Assembly: GCF_001625305.1 (NCBI RefSeq)
Contig: NW_017803943.1
Span: 996,862 to 1,060,861, forward strand
Origin: Branchiostoma belcheri
Lineage: Eukaryota; Chordata; Leptocardii; Amphioxiformes; Branchiostomatidae
Direction of reading: 5' to 3'
Length of the DNA stretch: 64,000 nucleotides
Shown: positions 24,700 to 37,924 of the stretch, piece by piece
Numbering within the stretch: position 1 is the stretch's first letter
Layout of the letters: every line of letters starts with the position of its first letter
Notes under the pieces: model-generated
Told to the model about the DNA's origin: nothing
What the model saw: only the letters and a program-made list of their open reading frames with translations
Database searches by the model: none
Program-made: the position numbers and the translations under genes

Positions 24700-25430
24700 A
24701 CCACCACACACCTTAAGAAGGAAAGCGTTTAAGGTACGGTACACTTAAGGGGGAGGGGACGCACACTTAGCAACAGTGACATGCGAACCACCGCTGACAC
24801 CCCGCGACTAATGGTTTAACTATCCCCGGGTAAACATCGAGAGTTCCACGGGCGCCAACACCACGCCGCACCGCCGACCTCCTTCCTGTTGCATCGTCTG
24901 CCAACTTTGCCGAGAACTACGCTACAACCCGGCGATGTCAGGCTTTGATAGCAGCCACAGAGGTGCAGCAGGAGTTGACACAACTGGTAGAAGCTCTGCG
25001 GCGTGCTTGGGAGGCGGCGGCGAAGCGATAGAGGGCACGAACTTGTCAAAGTTTTCTCGGACCTAGAAACACCGAGCCGAGCTCAACAGGTAGCAGAAGG
25101 GACAGGCTGTCATCCGCGGGGCACTCGCGGCGACAACCGCGGCGTTCCCGGCTTCGTTAGCTACGATCAGGGTTTTTCACCTACCGACAACTTGGTTCAG
25201 CTACTCCAAGCGACTCCGAGTAACATCGTTGGACACTGGCAGGGTTGTTACGGGCGGTGGGACGGAGGATCTAGCGGAAAATGCCGCCTGCTTCCGCCAC
25301 TGTTGTGGGGAAATCTGGGACCAGAGTCCGCGCCGAGACTTGCGGGGGGTCATTAATGATGCGGGACTAGGGGAACCGAACGGACCAATCAGCGCCCGCG
25401 TAGTAGAAATCTACACCTGAGAGGAGAAAG
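24700..25430 (-). promoter_or_regulatory. GC-rich tract, candidate GLIS promoter/5' UTR exon
   Basis: The base composition jumps to GC- and CpG-rich (many cg dinucleotides between 24830 and 25400), 0.6-1.3 kb upstream of the GLIS start exon, whose own acceptor requires a 5' non-coding exon. A donor-like GTAGGT on the minus strand lies near 25182. No TATA box stands out. Confidence 0.4.
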
Positions 25431-26880
25431 AGGGGGGTGAGGGTCACTTGAAAATATCGGCATTTTCTCTCTCTTAAGAACGACTTAAACATCTTCTTCG
25501 TGCTAAAAGAGGCAAAAAAACTGCAGTCTATACAACTGACGTGTTTTATGAGGTCTGATTTGGTGAAAATTTATAATACAAGAAGATTCTCCAAGCATTC
25601 CCCCACAGGGCAAGTCGAAATGGCACATTTCCAAAAATTCCCTGGGGAGTTTTTAGTAAAAAATGGCCAATTTCCCACGATCACTGATACCCCAGTGAAA
25701 GTGAAAGTGGTTCCCAGAGGATGATACCTCATTACATAACCACCTTGGGAGATACAATTTGTTTCTTTAATGCACGTACTTTGTAAAGGGGTTTGGACGG
25801 AACAAGTCAACTGGAAATTTAGGTAAATCAAAATGATATTGGGCATGGGCCGAATATTTATCAAATGAGAGGGCAAATTCCAATTGTAACCTATCTTTCT
25901 AAAAAGATTTTGTTCGGTAGATAATTTTTGCAAAATGAAATGAGTTTTTGAGTGTGCTCAGTATGCAATCCACTTCATGAAATGGATAGAATCCTTTGAT
26001 GCAGTGAGGGCATTATATATAATATCATTGCTTATGGTATTAAATCTAATAAATCTATTAAATCTTTCGGTTTATGTACGTAGTAAGGTTCACCACGTAC
26101 GAAATCATTCCATAAAGCACATATCAAAGCGTGCGAAAAGGTACGCAAAGGAAGAAACGAAACCTTAAAGCATGCTTTAAGGTGTGCGGAAAGAATGGAT
26201 TTTGTGCAGTGGTCATACTTTATATAACTACTTTCGCTTAGTTTGTATGCGATTCGTTTGTGTTTGTTTTTTGAAAGTAAGGAGATATATTCGGAATTAC
26301 TAAGTACAATTCCCTTAAGCTTCTCGACATTTGGATGATCTTTTAACTTATCTATTGAGCCTGTGCGCATTTTCTTTCCCTTTGTTTTACGCAGGTAACG
26401 TTCAACAAGATTTCCGCTTACGGAGACGTGACGTCATCACTCGGAAATCCCACCTACCTGTGCGTTTTACCCTAAAGCATCTGTAAGCCGGGAGGAGATT
26501 GGTCTGGACAAATTTCCCATGCCCAAGCCGGCATCCGCCTGTCGGCTCGACTGCACGCGCCGGCCACCGTCATTGTACAAATATTGCTGTAGTTCTGCCA
26601 TTTACAAACAATGGGGAGAAATGTTGATCAAATTGTTGCGCCTCAGCGGACCATATACTAAGTGCTAGGATCATAGGATCTCATAGTAGTCTCGTAGGCT
26701 CTACTTAGGCAATCCCAAATTTATACCCTTAAGTTTGACTCGACAAGAAAACAAATCTTTCTTAGATAATTGTGAATGGCAAATGGTATCGTATTTGGCT
26801 AAGCTTATAAGGAGGTTCAACATTCACTAGTACTCCTTGAGACTACCAAGTAGGGTTTCTTACTTGGCCTTGCTTACATA

Positions 26881-27070
26881 TACTCTCCAGGCAGAGGTTC
26901 GGCTTGTTTTTGGCGTGTTTTACTTTTAGGCGTTTTTATCGGGCTCTCTTTTTTACGCCAGCCTCCGGTGACAAATGGTAACTATCTGGCAAATGGATAC
27001 TAGTTAACTGCTTGGCTAATTTGATACTTGTAAGTGTCTTTGCAGCCACCAAAAGATAGCTGCGAAGAAT
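26881..27070. mobile_element. CTCCAAGCAG-family copy
   Basis: It begins ACTCTCCAGGCAGAGGTTCG and carries the TTTTAGGCGTTTTTATCGGG and GCAGCCACCAAAAGAT landmarks; the right arm is decayed. Confidence 0.65.
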
Positions 27071-27832
27071 ATGTAGCTTGCATGACAATAACGGGGATTC
27101 TTGTCGGCAGGACTTTTGAATTGTTTCCACTCTATGTGTAAATCATCATAACAGACCGTCGGATTGGGCGTGACGCATCGGGAATTGTTAACCAAATAAC
27201 AAACCGACATTTCTCTCGCGAAAAAAGGGCGGGAATGTCGTAAATTTCCCCGAAACGCAGACGTTTTTACGACTTGGAGGCGCGCCTCTCCTTTGGAATG
27301 GTTATCAGCGTCTTTAAGGAAAATCTGATACACTTCTTGAAAGGAACAGGCGGATTTGAATGTGAAATTACGGCCTGTACTTTTGTTATGGCGATAACAA
27401 CACCCCTGACAGTTCTAGTGAAAGTGATTCCCACGCTTGGAATATCGTTTCTGGCATGGAGCTAATATGCCGAGTTTAGAACCTTTATTGCTGCTGACTG
27501 CAGAAGGGAAAAATTACAAGAATTACAATTAAGAAATACACTAAAATATCATCCATCGCTAGCCGTGAATTTTATTCTTTAAATTCAATTCTTTATTACC
27601 ATATCAACATTGCAGACACACACATAACGTTGCCTGAGTGAATGACATTTATATTTACAATATCAAAATAAACACATAATACATGTATATACAAATATGA
27701 TCTGTACATCAAGATCTTCTCCCCTTGACCTCTTGAAAAACGGCTTAGGCCGAAGAGTTGTACTGATACCAACATGTACTGTACATTTCAAGGTTAAATA
27801 AAGGTTGAAAAAAAAAAAGACATAACAAGTAC

Positions 27833-27990
27833 CAAAAGATCTGCTTGGAGATTAGAAATCTACTCTCCAAGCAGAGGTTTGGGCAAGAAGGTTAGATAAA
27901 CCTCCTTGGTTTAGGCTTCGGCTTATTTTTAGCGTGATTTAAAAATGTTTTTGGCGGGCTCTCTTTTTGTACTGGTATTTTTTTCGCCAG
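27833..27990. mobile_element. Two abutting CTCCAAGCAG-family ends
   Basis: A right end (ACCAAAAGATCTGCTTGGAG) is followed 11 bases later by a left end (CTCTCCAAGCAGAGGTTTGG) and its body, so two copies meet head-to-head and form a palindrome. Confidence 0.6.
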
Positions 27991-30574
27991 ACTACTAAGA
28001 AATATCCTCCCACGAAGAGTAACGGTAGTTCGACAAATGCCATTGAGTGGGTGTTCTATTTTGACACGCGCGTGCGGTCGTGGCGCTCTTGCGCGTGCGT
28101 TCTTGTGTCGCAACTCTGGAACTTGCTTTTAAAACATGACGTTGTTTTTAAATCGGCGGTTGACTTTTCTTTAATGTGGTGGGCGGAACTGTCAACACTC
28201 GCCCGCTAAACAAAACTGGGTGGGAAACAACAAGTTCAGTGTCCTTCTGTTTGTTTTTGTATCAGTAGTTTGTTTTTTGTATGGTCTATTTCCCCTCTAC
28301 ACTTGCATAATCTTTCAGATACCTTGAGGTGTGTGATGAGTATAGGGAATTCGAAGCTTTTCTTTCTCATAGCTCTAGGTAGTATTCAAGGCAGTTGAAA
28401 ACTTTCCAAAGTTGTCGACATTCTCAATCAAAGCTGGCGCTCAGTTTCTTGTAGCCCACAGGCGTGCAAAATAGGCTGGATGCCATCCACATTAGGCTAA
28501 CGTCCGCTCCAATCGCCATCCTCCCCAGCCGGACTACAGTCACGGAAACCTAACAAGGATGACATCCAGGCTACCAACAACACCAAACACAAGATCTCAA
28601 TGTTAAAGAATGTTCGTTCACGCGAACTCTTCATTTAAACGATGATATTTCAGGAACGTGTCTTTGAAATAGCTCATTACGACCAAGGAGCTTCAAATAG
28701 ATTTGAATCTCCTTGTTTTTGACCTTAGAAATGGATTCTTTTAGCTTTTGTAACACTTAAGACGACATTTATAAACATAGATAGATTGGAAATCCAAAAC
28801 ACCATTAGGAATTCTTATAAGTGAGACCGATGGTGTTTTTCAACCTCTTGAGTCAGAATGCGAGACGACGCCAACAGATAAAGCTTACGGAAACGCATTC
28901 CGACTCCGAGATACCGCATTGTCATATCGTCACTGTCCTTGTTTAGTTTTCTATCGGTAAGGACAGTCATGTGCTGCACATGTTTCTGTGATAACATTTA
29001 TCGTTATCCTAGAAATCCACATGTTACCACTATCTGGGAACTAGAAATATCACATCTATTTATTGCGGAATGTATTCTATATCTCTAGAGTCTATCGGAT
29101 ATTCTTTGGAGATATGAAATTCGTCCCGCAATTAGGTCCGATGTTTCTATAACAATAATGATAACAGAAGGATGTCTACAATAACGATATATGTTATCAT
29201 TATATTGGATAGGGAATGACAAACAAGAGTTTTGGAATGTTATGTAAGGGAATTTCTACTCTTCAAGCATAAGGCTTTGATCCATACATCGTCTTGTGCG
29301 TAGGTCAATTCTGTTGTACCCATGTATCTGTCTGTATGTCTACTACGGTGGACCTTACGCTGTACTTTTGTTGTGTCAATAAAATCCTTCTATTTTGGAG
29401 CTCTTTGATTAGATGGATTAGACAACTTCTTTTGCTATTATTTCAGTCGGTTCCTAACGAACGATAAGACTCAAATTATCCCATTTGCTTGGAGAAACTG
29501 AAGCCATGGGCTTATCCCGACCGGCGCATCCATATGAAAAGATGTCGCCACTTTTCCACCCGATTTATCAAAACATTTCCCGTCAATCCTACTGACATGG
29601 AAATCTCAAGACTAACCGTTCGGATTTATATGCTAATATTTTGGGCCAATTTTAAGCTCAAAAGCCTTTTTCTCACCACTGCTCTCTCTTTCTCAATGGG
29701 CGGTCTAGGGGCGGTCTCCAACACAAGCATTTCTACAGTACAAATTATACATTACAGCTAGCATATTTACACAACAGTGTGTTTAGGAATGCCATTTGCA
29801 ATAGAACGTGTTTACGACTTTTATTGTGGGCCCGTATTTTAGATCTGAATGGGGAGTTGTGGACAGTTATCATTGCGGATATTTAGAAGACAAATCGGGT
29901 ACAAATAAGTGGGCTGGCTCGGTGATGTCTTTATGGTCTTGCCAGGTTTATTACGACGTTTTGGTGTGAATTTTCGCACGGTGCTCCATGGCGCATGGTG
30001 GGCGTACGAACGTTGAGTGATTGTCTCGGCCCCGCTATAGAATATGCATGTTTCTGTAGTACCATATCCCAAACCGTAGCCTCTACCAGGCTTCGGGAAG
30101 CGGCTGGAAAGCGTAGAAACTAGCCAAATAGAGAGGTAACATGCCTGGGGAGTTGGTCTGCTAAAGAGCGGCAAATTGTTCTCTTTTAGCGGACCAACTT
30201 CTACCCTTTCCAGCCTCTTCTGAGAGACATCCCAAAGGCACAGCACAGCGAAAGTGGGCTATAAGTCCCATGGGAATAACACACAGCGATACGAACATTT
30301 CTCTTATCTCCAAGCGCGGTAGCAAGGAGCTTAATATTAAAAGTCTGATTTTAAGCTCCTTGGTCAATGCATTATAGCTCCATGGTCAAGGCGACTATTA
30401 GCCACCGAGCACTAGTACCTGCTGACAGTCGAAATGGTGGCTAATGGTCACTCCTTGTGGCCAACATATGGATACTGCCTTGTCATCGTAGGATCTGCTT
30501 AGTACCATTTTCTAGTATGTATCGTGTCTTTCCTCTGATATAGAATGTAAGAGCCACGCCGGCAGTAGACTTGT

Positions 30575-30753
30575 AGTAATCTCCAAGCAGATCCCTCTCG
30601 GTGGCAAAAAGACAGTATCAAATTGGCCAGACAGTATCCATTAGCCAGAGAAGCTCCATTAGCCACCGACGGGGTGGGGATCAGGACAACAAAAAAAACG
30701 GCCATATATAAAAAGGTAACGATCATTCCCCACAACCTCTGCTAGGAGAGTAT
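30575..30753. mobile_element. CTCCAAGCAG-family copy, opposite orientation
   Basis: It starts AATCTCCAAGCAGATCCCTC with the TGGCAAAAAGACAGTATC body and ends AACCTCTGCTAGGAGAGTA, the complement of the usual left end. Confidence 0.6.
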
Positions 30754-31324
30754 TGTAGAACCAGACAGGTAAAATGAAATTATCACCTGGGAGCCTGACC
30801 CTGAATGGGTAGTTGTGTGGGTCAAGTGACCGTCAGATCATTCAACTTTGCCCTCCATGTAGCAAGCGTCCTCAGATGGATTTTTCGGAAGCTCAAGGCT
30901 AAAAGGAGACTCTATCCACGAAGCTTGCTATGTAGGCTAGGTTCCCTCTCCCTGTTTACAAGTATCACGGCCGTAAATGTATTATTGTATATATCTAGGA
31001 TGACAGAGATAGCAAAGTGTATGTTTGACATTGAAGTTGACAGTGACCGTCCTTCGTACATACCGCTGTTTCTATTGTTAGAGGTTCATATCAAAGTTAA
31101 CTACAGATGGTCACCTTGAAGCTAACATTCTATCATTCAATCGTAAGACAAATTCTTGGGATAAAAACTCTTACGATAAAGGTTACTCATCTGATAATTT
31201 CTTTAAAGAGGCGATGTTTCCTTGGTATTTGATTGTTCCTTCCTTTCATGGTAATTTACGTAAATTCACGAAAAGTATGGTAGTCCCGTGTCGTTTTGGG
31301 ACTCATGAACTTTTCTTAAATTTG

Positions 31325-31400
31325 TAACAAGTTGGTGGGCTGGGAAGTGGTCCCTAAAGACACGGGTTCGAATCCCAGAGGTGAGAAAAGCGCACGCCGT
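31325..31400 (+). mobile_element. tRNA-like repeat fragment with B box
   Basis: GTGGGCTGGGAAGTGG followed by CGGGTTCGAATCCCAGAGG gives a tRNA-like B box at 31365-31379. No full fold can be drawn. Confidence 0.35.
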
Positions 31401-32379
31401 TCCCACGTCTGTACTAGTGCGCGCCGACAGGTGAGATTTACATAATCCACTTCACGTCGACTGGCGCCTTCCGCGTGCTTCCCGTAAGAAAGTCATTTTC
31501 ATTCACAAGAAAGTATGCTTCACCACACACACACAACCATTCAAAAACGTTTGATCAACAGAGCGTATATATATATATAGCTACACTATGCTACCCTCTA
31601 TCAGGCTTCAGATTATTGGCCAAATAAACAACATTTCTATAGCCTATACCAGGCACTCTTCCCAGCCACCTCGGAAGCCTGGTAGAGGCTAACACTATAC
31701 AACGTTCTATGATTTCTTTGGGTTCAAAACAGTACGACTTAGCCAAATAGGAATAATTGGCCAGGGAAATTAACCTTCCCGTGGACTGACTCGCCAATTA
31801 TTTTTCCCTTTTTTTTTACCGAATTCCATGATCCATACCCCCGTAGGAAGGCCTGGTGGAGGCTAATTTCTTCACCTTACCGCTATAGTACAGTGGCCCG
31901 TAGTGAGAGGGCACTGTCGGTGGGGTAAGGGTAGAACTGCGCAACACCACTACTGTAGTGTCAAATCGGATTTTCTCAATGAGTAACGCTCAGTAACAGA
32001 CCGGTGGTGTAATGTAGCGTGTCTTCTGCGCTTCTTTCATTCGCTGTTTGCAAATCCGAATCGCTTGATTGGAATGAATGTGTTTTGATAACGTTACATG
32101 TACATGTAGTTCACATCCCCGTGAAACGTAATATAACCCGGACCAAATCGGACCACTCTCCCGCTATACTAGTATGTAATGTGTCTCGCTGTTGTTTTTA
32201 TTTGTCTTTCGTAACTTCAACTCTAACAACATTACGTTCACAGCTTACTCTATCATATCATGTTTCATCGACGCCCATATATGGATATTTTATCACGGAA
32301 ATTCTACCTGGCGAGTCATGTGAGAATGTTTGACATGTGCATGTTGTACATGTCCCATGTTTGTATGTCAAGGCTGCGA

Positions 32380-32590
32380 CATGATATTCCAACATGGCGG
32401 CGAATTTCACTTTTTAAGTTTTCTCTTTTTTACCCCTTCAATTGTCGGAACAACGCTGGCGGATACCTGGTCCCGCCCTCGCCCTGACCTGTATTCATCC
32501 GTCGCCATGGTAACGGGCGCAGCCCTTTGTTACGAACCACCGGAAAGTGCGATGCTTACGTCAATAACAGAAACCTGATCGTCGCCTCTT
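32380..32590. promoter_or_regulatory. Promoter-like patch with YY1-type site, X-box and CRE-like site
   Basis: Within about 200 bases: aacATGGCGGCg (YY1-like, about 32392), GTCGCCATGGTAAC (32501-32514, a near-ideal RFX X-box) and TTACGTCAAT (about 32557). The surroundings are GC-richer than the flanks. No gene starts here in any way that I can show. Confidence 0.4.
32501..32514 (+). promoter_or_regulatory. RFX X-box, near-ideal
   Basis: GTCGCC-AT-GGTAAC fits RYYNCC-N(1-3)-RGNAAC and also the stricter GTYRCC-N2-RGYAAC form. It lies between the RFX 3' end and the GLIS 5' end. Confidence 0.5.
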
Positions 32591-33098
32591 GGATTAAACC
32601 CTAACTACCTGAGACGGTCGAAACGAAGTTACGATTACTCACTAATTAAACAATTTCCCACGACAGGGAAGTAGAATGGCTCCTTAACGACTAGATCTCT
32701 GTAGATTCCTAAGAAAGACGTCTGTAGATTAAGCGACGGGGTTTATAAAAGGCATCGGTAAGAACCAACCCACAGGTGAGCAGTGAAAAACGCCTATTGT
32801 CGTGTTCTTTTGGCGTACTGAAATAGAAACAGTTGCATTGTCCGGACGGTTGTTGTGAGTAATCTGACCCGGGCACTTTGTGCCGCGCTCCGTGCGGAGA
32901 GCTGTGGTGGCCATTCAGAGGAATTTGAGTTTGAAGAGCAAGTGTCAGTCAGGTTCAAGGTCCCGGTTTCCCGCCAAGTTTGTCACGGGGTACCCCGGGT
33001 GGGGGCGTTTTGTTGGCTGAGAAAGTCGTCAGAAATACTCTCCAAGCAGAAGTTGGTGGGGAGGATTGTGATGGACTTTTCTAATATGCCGCGTTTTC

Positions 33099-33139
33099 TT
33101 TCTGTCGCTACCCACAATTGGTGGGGGTAGCGACAGAAA
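33099..33139. repeat. Perfect 15-bp hairpin
   Basis: TTTCTGTCGCTACCC (33099-33113) pairs perfectly with GGGTAGCGACAGAAA (33125-33139). A third, diverged half (TTGTGGGTAGTGACAGCAAC) follows at about 33158-33178. Confidence 0.8.
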
Positions 33140-34739
33140 AAATAAAAACACACCAATATTGTGGGTAGTGACAGCAACAAATGCAAGCGCCGTGACAAAA
33201 GTTGTCAGAAAGAAACTGAGAAGGACTTGACTCATTGCTTCTAAATGGCTGAAAACTATTTAAAAAATGCAGAAAATTTGAGTCAAATTTGGGCAGATTT
33301 TACAATGATGTACCAGTGACAAACGCCAAGGAGGTTATAGCCTCCTTACACACATTTATCATATAACATTAAATTTGAGCGCCAAAAGTTAGATATAGAC
33401 AATAAATTTAAATCACACCTTTTAAACAAATTGTCAAATAAAATCTAAGCTTTATAACGTAGTAACGAAAGCTTGTAAAATGTAGATATACAAACGACTT
33501 CCAACTAAGGTCATTCAGAGTTCGCATAGCGACGAAAGTGTCTGTCAGGAAAAACAAAAACTTTCTCTTTTTCGTAATCCGTGATAATCATGGGTCTAGT
33601 TGTGCCACGCCCCGCAAGGTGACCTGGGACAGAGGGAAGCCATTTTGATTTATATTACCCAGAATCCCGCAAAAACTGTGCCCATATTAACACAAAAACC
33701 CTGGTCATAACTAAGCATAAAATGCTTGTATCAGTTGATATAATGGCACGTACTGCACTGTAACGTCTTATTAGAGTCACGAGTGTAGCTTGTGGTGCAT
33801 TTTGACGACAGGTTTTGACACAGACATGTTAATTTTACCGTCAGATCGAACGCGTTCTCCCCCGGGACGGTTTGACACATGTATGACAAGCGGCGGAGAG
33901 GATTAGCACATGAGTGTGATCTCTGGGTGCGCTATGGGTGGCGAGTTGGCTTCAGTGATAGAGAAAAAGCAAGTGGGAGTCATGGTCATATATAGTATAC
34001 ATGCAATATTTTTTTTTTTTAATTTCTGTGTTTGCATATAGAAAACACATATCGTAGAAAAGAACATAAAACATGGAATATGCAGGAAAATACTCAGACC
34101 AATAAACTTATTAGTAGTCTATACGGGGCCTTATAATGGATTTTCTTTGAGAATAATTAAAACAATTAAATAATATGTAAAAGCAACAAGTAAATTATAT
34201 CTAAAAGAATAAGAAATACATAGAGATCAATCAGTTCATAACTTGAAAGAGAAAAGTAATGAGAGAACTTTTAACAATATGCAATCACTCGGCTTTTAAG
34301 ACACGCTAATGACAATTTGTTTTTCTCTTAAATCTATTTGTTATTTCATCATGTTCATCACTAGTACATATTCCTTCTCTTTGCGGCAAATTTGTTTTAG
34401 TGCTATAAAATCTAACCTGCCTTTTCTCTCGTAGTTCTTTTCCACTTTCTTTGAAATCTATTTCGTGTAGGCCAAATACTAAAAGTAGCAGGACTAGGTC
34501 AACAGGTGGTCTCTATTGCGACTGTAAACGTTGGCTTGAGGCTATACCGGTATTGCGAGCCCCGAAAACGCCTTATTTGCCAGACTAGAATCAAGACATA
34601 ATACAGTAAAACGTTAAGTGACTACTTAAGTTTCAGGTTGAACGACACCACAGAATATGTCGTAAGAAGTCACTGAGCTCGAGTGTAATCACCGGGACAA
34701 AGTTTTCTGCTTGGCTTGCACTTTTCTCACACTTTCTGC

Positions 34740-35420
34740 GCCGCTAGTTACTAGTAGTGCAGCCAGGGCGAATTTTCCCATCAAGTTCCCGTAAAGCGTA
34801 TAAGCATCGAGCCATTTGAAAGTCATCCAAGCCCGGTTTCTGGCCGTTGCTTATCCAATCGCTTAATTGGAGAGTTCTGAACGAGGCACTTGTGACATTG
34901 TGCGCAGCGGTGGACAATGGCGGGTCCCCCGGCTCCCTTTGTCCGGACTCAAAGCCTCTTGGTCCGACATTTTCGCTTCGCACTCCACGAGCCAGTGTTT
35001 TGGTAACAGCCGACTTGGTTTCCAAAACATCCATTCTGCGGCACAAGAAGTCGATCTCCCGGCCTCCTTTCGCCCCGCAGAGCCAATTGTGCACAGCACT
35101 GAACTTTGATCCCCATTCGGTAACCGATTCGGCTCACAAAGTCCCCACAGTTTTTTAACGACATTCCGTTGGATTATCAACGTTCAACTTGACGATTTCC
35201 CCCCTTCCGAGAACAATCACACATTTTTCTTCCGCAATTGCAGGCGTGAACAATCAGAACTGTGTGAAAAACACGACTGCAGAAAAAAAAATGGGCAAAA
35301 TGTGTACATTTTCAAGCAATTTTCCTGATGACGTCAGAAGGTCATCGACCGCAACTGGGACGACCTTGTCATTCAGGTGTGAATCACACAGGAAGTGATG
35401 ACGTCATCAACAGCGGGGCC
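34740..35420. promoter_or_regulatory. GC-rich island with two palindromic CRE sites
   Basis: TGACGTCA occurs at 35329-35336 and again at 35399-35406, the second inside a longer palindrome GTGATGACGTCATCA. The island also has overlapping open frames on both strands. One minus-strand frame (35019-34744) reads MDVLETKSAVTKTLARG and ends LRELDGKIRPGCTTSN; I do not recognise it. Openness in several frames at once suggests composition rather than a gene. Confidence 0.35.
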
Positions 35421-35574
35421 ATGCAGGTGTGTTAATCCCAGGTAGATTTTAAGGTGGAAGACGGTAACGTTTTCTGACAGCCCGACTTGTCTGACTGCCC
35501 GGTACAGCCATTCAGAGAAGCCGAGCTGTCAGAAGTTGTTACGATCGTTCATCTAACGTCTACTTGGAGATTAC

Positions 35575-35755
35575 AGGCATCCAATGCCATTTCAGGACGG
35601 CAAAACTTTTCAAAGTCAATTTTCTGGTCATTCTCTTAATGTAGTAAGTTGAATCAACCCTATCCAACAGCATATTGATATCTTTGAGGCAAAAATACAA
35701 TGTCGCTGATGGAAAACGGTTGCTTGTTTTGTATAGCTAGGGCTGTATCATAAAA
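35575..35755. mobile_element. AAAGGCATCCAATGC-family fragment
   Basis: Left arm GGCATCCAATGCCATTTCAG and the internal GCTGATGGAAAACGGTTGC; the right half is missing. Confidence 0.6.
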
Positions 35756-36490
35756 TGACTCACGTAGCATATTTGGTCGGGACATTTGCGGCAACTGCTT
35801 CATAACAAACAGGTGAACGATTTTGCGGTACACCAATAGTGGTTACCCATTGGGAAAAAATACGCTGGTTCCGAGCCAAAACATAAATGCAATGCTTTTA
35901 CAGTGAATTGTTTCACTGTTCCTATAAGCCATGATTCCAACAATAGCCAACGAGTTAGTTCTTAAAAAGGATGTAGACACAGTGCTGCAATGTAAGCATG
36001 TGCTTGCAAGCTCGATGGATACCGGTAATATACAAGTTTCGTTAACGTTAAGTTTGTTCTTGGCTCGAGCGGGGCTATCATATATTTCGCAACAAATCAA
36101 AGGAGAGCAAACCTTCTGTAAATCAAGAGAAACGTTGGAAAGTGACTGTAAATTTCGTACAAACTCGTAAATTTGGTGGCCGGAGTTAATTATCGCTTGT
36201 CATTAATTAGTGCAGGACGCATGGAAGGAAGAGTTTCCATGGTTAGTGCACGGACCTATAAATCTTAGAAAGTTGAATTACAACAGTAAAGTTGTTGTGG
36301 TGTAGTTCGTGAGAATATATGCTAATACGTGTAGTAACACCATTCTGTTCCAAACTTCTCAAGTTTTCTGGCTACCAATGTGCTGACGGGCAATGTACTA
36401 GTATCAATGACGCCACCCAGCGGTTGTGACAGCGAGTGCAGTCTCTTACAAAGGTTCTGTGAACTACAATGTACAAACCATCAATAGCCA

Positions 36491-36725
36491 GGTGGTCACT
36501 AGAACAGGTTTGACTGTATATCAATGACCAGTTGGTCCTTATGTAGAGGTGGTCACTAGCACAGGTTTGACTATATCAGTGACCAGTTGGTCCTTATGTA
36601 GAGGTGGTCACTAGTACAGGTTTGACTGTATCATGGAGTTAAAATCATCTTGTATTTAACCTCCTTGACTGTATATAAGGTGGTCTTTACGAAAAGGTGG
36701 TCACTTGTACAGGTTTGACTGCATC
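36491..36725. repeat. GGTGGTCACTAG minisatellite, 55-57-bp units
   Basis: The word GGTGGTCAC starts at 36491, 36548, 36603 and 36696, each followed by ACAGGTTTGACT; units 1-2 also share GACCAGTTGGTCCTTATGTA. Diverged relatives occur at about 12800-12960 and 17240-17440. Confidence 0.8.
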
Positions 36726-37913
36726 TCTTTAATTCAATTGAACACTGACATAAAGGGAACAGACTCAACAACATCAGTAGGGTTCTGTTTGTGATATTTT
36801 AATCCACTCTCTTTGAGCTGTAGTTACAAAAAAACCTTACTGCTTGGGTGTGCAAACATACTGATTTTCTGTCAAGATTGTAGCAAAAATAGCTTTCAAC
36901 CACCCTTTCCAAATCCTCTCCCACAACTTCACTTGTAGATATCTGGCTACTCTTACACTGTAATCTACATGTTTAAGTTGTTCCCCTACGTTTTGCCATC
37001 TAGTTCCGAGTTGTGGGGAAAGGTTTGGTCAGTGCACCATTTTATACTTCCTCCATGTAACTTGTTGTGAATCAACACATAATTATAATGACACGCATTT
37101 GCAGAGACAACACTTTGAAGCATCACAGACAAAACGAAAACTGCTTGCTAGCACTACCGATGTCTGTTTTGGCAGAGTCGTCGAAATGAAAGGCATTTTT
37201 TCGTTGGAAAATACTGTTCGTGTCGTAACAGCAGTTTTTGACTAGCCTGCAAAACAACATCCAAAACTTCCGCTGAAACAGCAACAATTTTCACTGGAGT
37301 TGCAAATAAATTATACAATGTTGTCAAAACGAATACAAATCAAAAGCTGTCAACTATACATTTCATAAAGCGTAACACACGGAAACACACAATATAATGT
37401 CGCACCAAAAAAAACACAAAACTACAAAAGTTCTTCTACATGTTGCTAAAAAGGCTATTTCCTAGCAAACAAAGGAAAAACAGATATTCCTAGAAATTTT
37501 TTTAGTCACAAAAACATGAATGGTTTTGCATATCGCCACATTGAAGGCCCCTCTGTGGTTGTGCATTACACATTGAATTATTCAATATACAGACCAAAAA
37601 ACATGAATATTAAAAACACTTGTTTACAAATAGTAAGGGAAAAATAATTTCCCTCGTCACAAGTAAATCTGTGCACTGTATACAAATACTTACATTCAGT
37701 CCTACAACAATACAATCTAAGTACTAACAACCACCTAAAGAAATGAAAAAAAAAAACAACAACTCTACTTCACTAATCTTTACACACAATTCAATTTCAA
37801 CCAGATTTACAGGTATTCATTCTGAAATAAATAAATCACTCATAAAAATTGTTGGCCTTCAGAAATTGTTGGCCAGATTAGATTTGTTCCCATTTACTGT
37901 GGTTGCTGTAGTT

Positions 37914-37924
37914 TTTATTTTATT
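37914..37924 (-). terminator. Candidate polyadenylation signal of RFX
   Basis: Overlapping AATAAA hexamers on the minus strand (AATAAAATAAA), about 870 bases past the stop codon. Cleavage would be expected about 15-30 bases further, near 37890. Confidence 0.4.

Larger units (their letters stand above)
24172..37889. other. GLIS-RFX intergenic region including the GLIS 5' non-coding part
   Basis: No convincing coding exon was found. It includes a GC-rich tract (24.7-25.4 kb), copies of the CTCCAAGCAG element family (26881-27070, 27833-27990, 30575-30753, fragment 33038), an abundance of short palindromes, promoter-like islands at 32.4-32.6 and 34.8-35.4 kb, a GGTGGTCAC minisatellite (36491-36725), a tRNA-like B box (31365-31379), and an AAAGGCATCC-family fragment (35575-35755). 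Confidence 0.6.
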
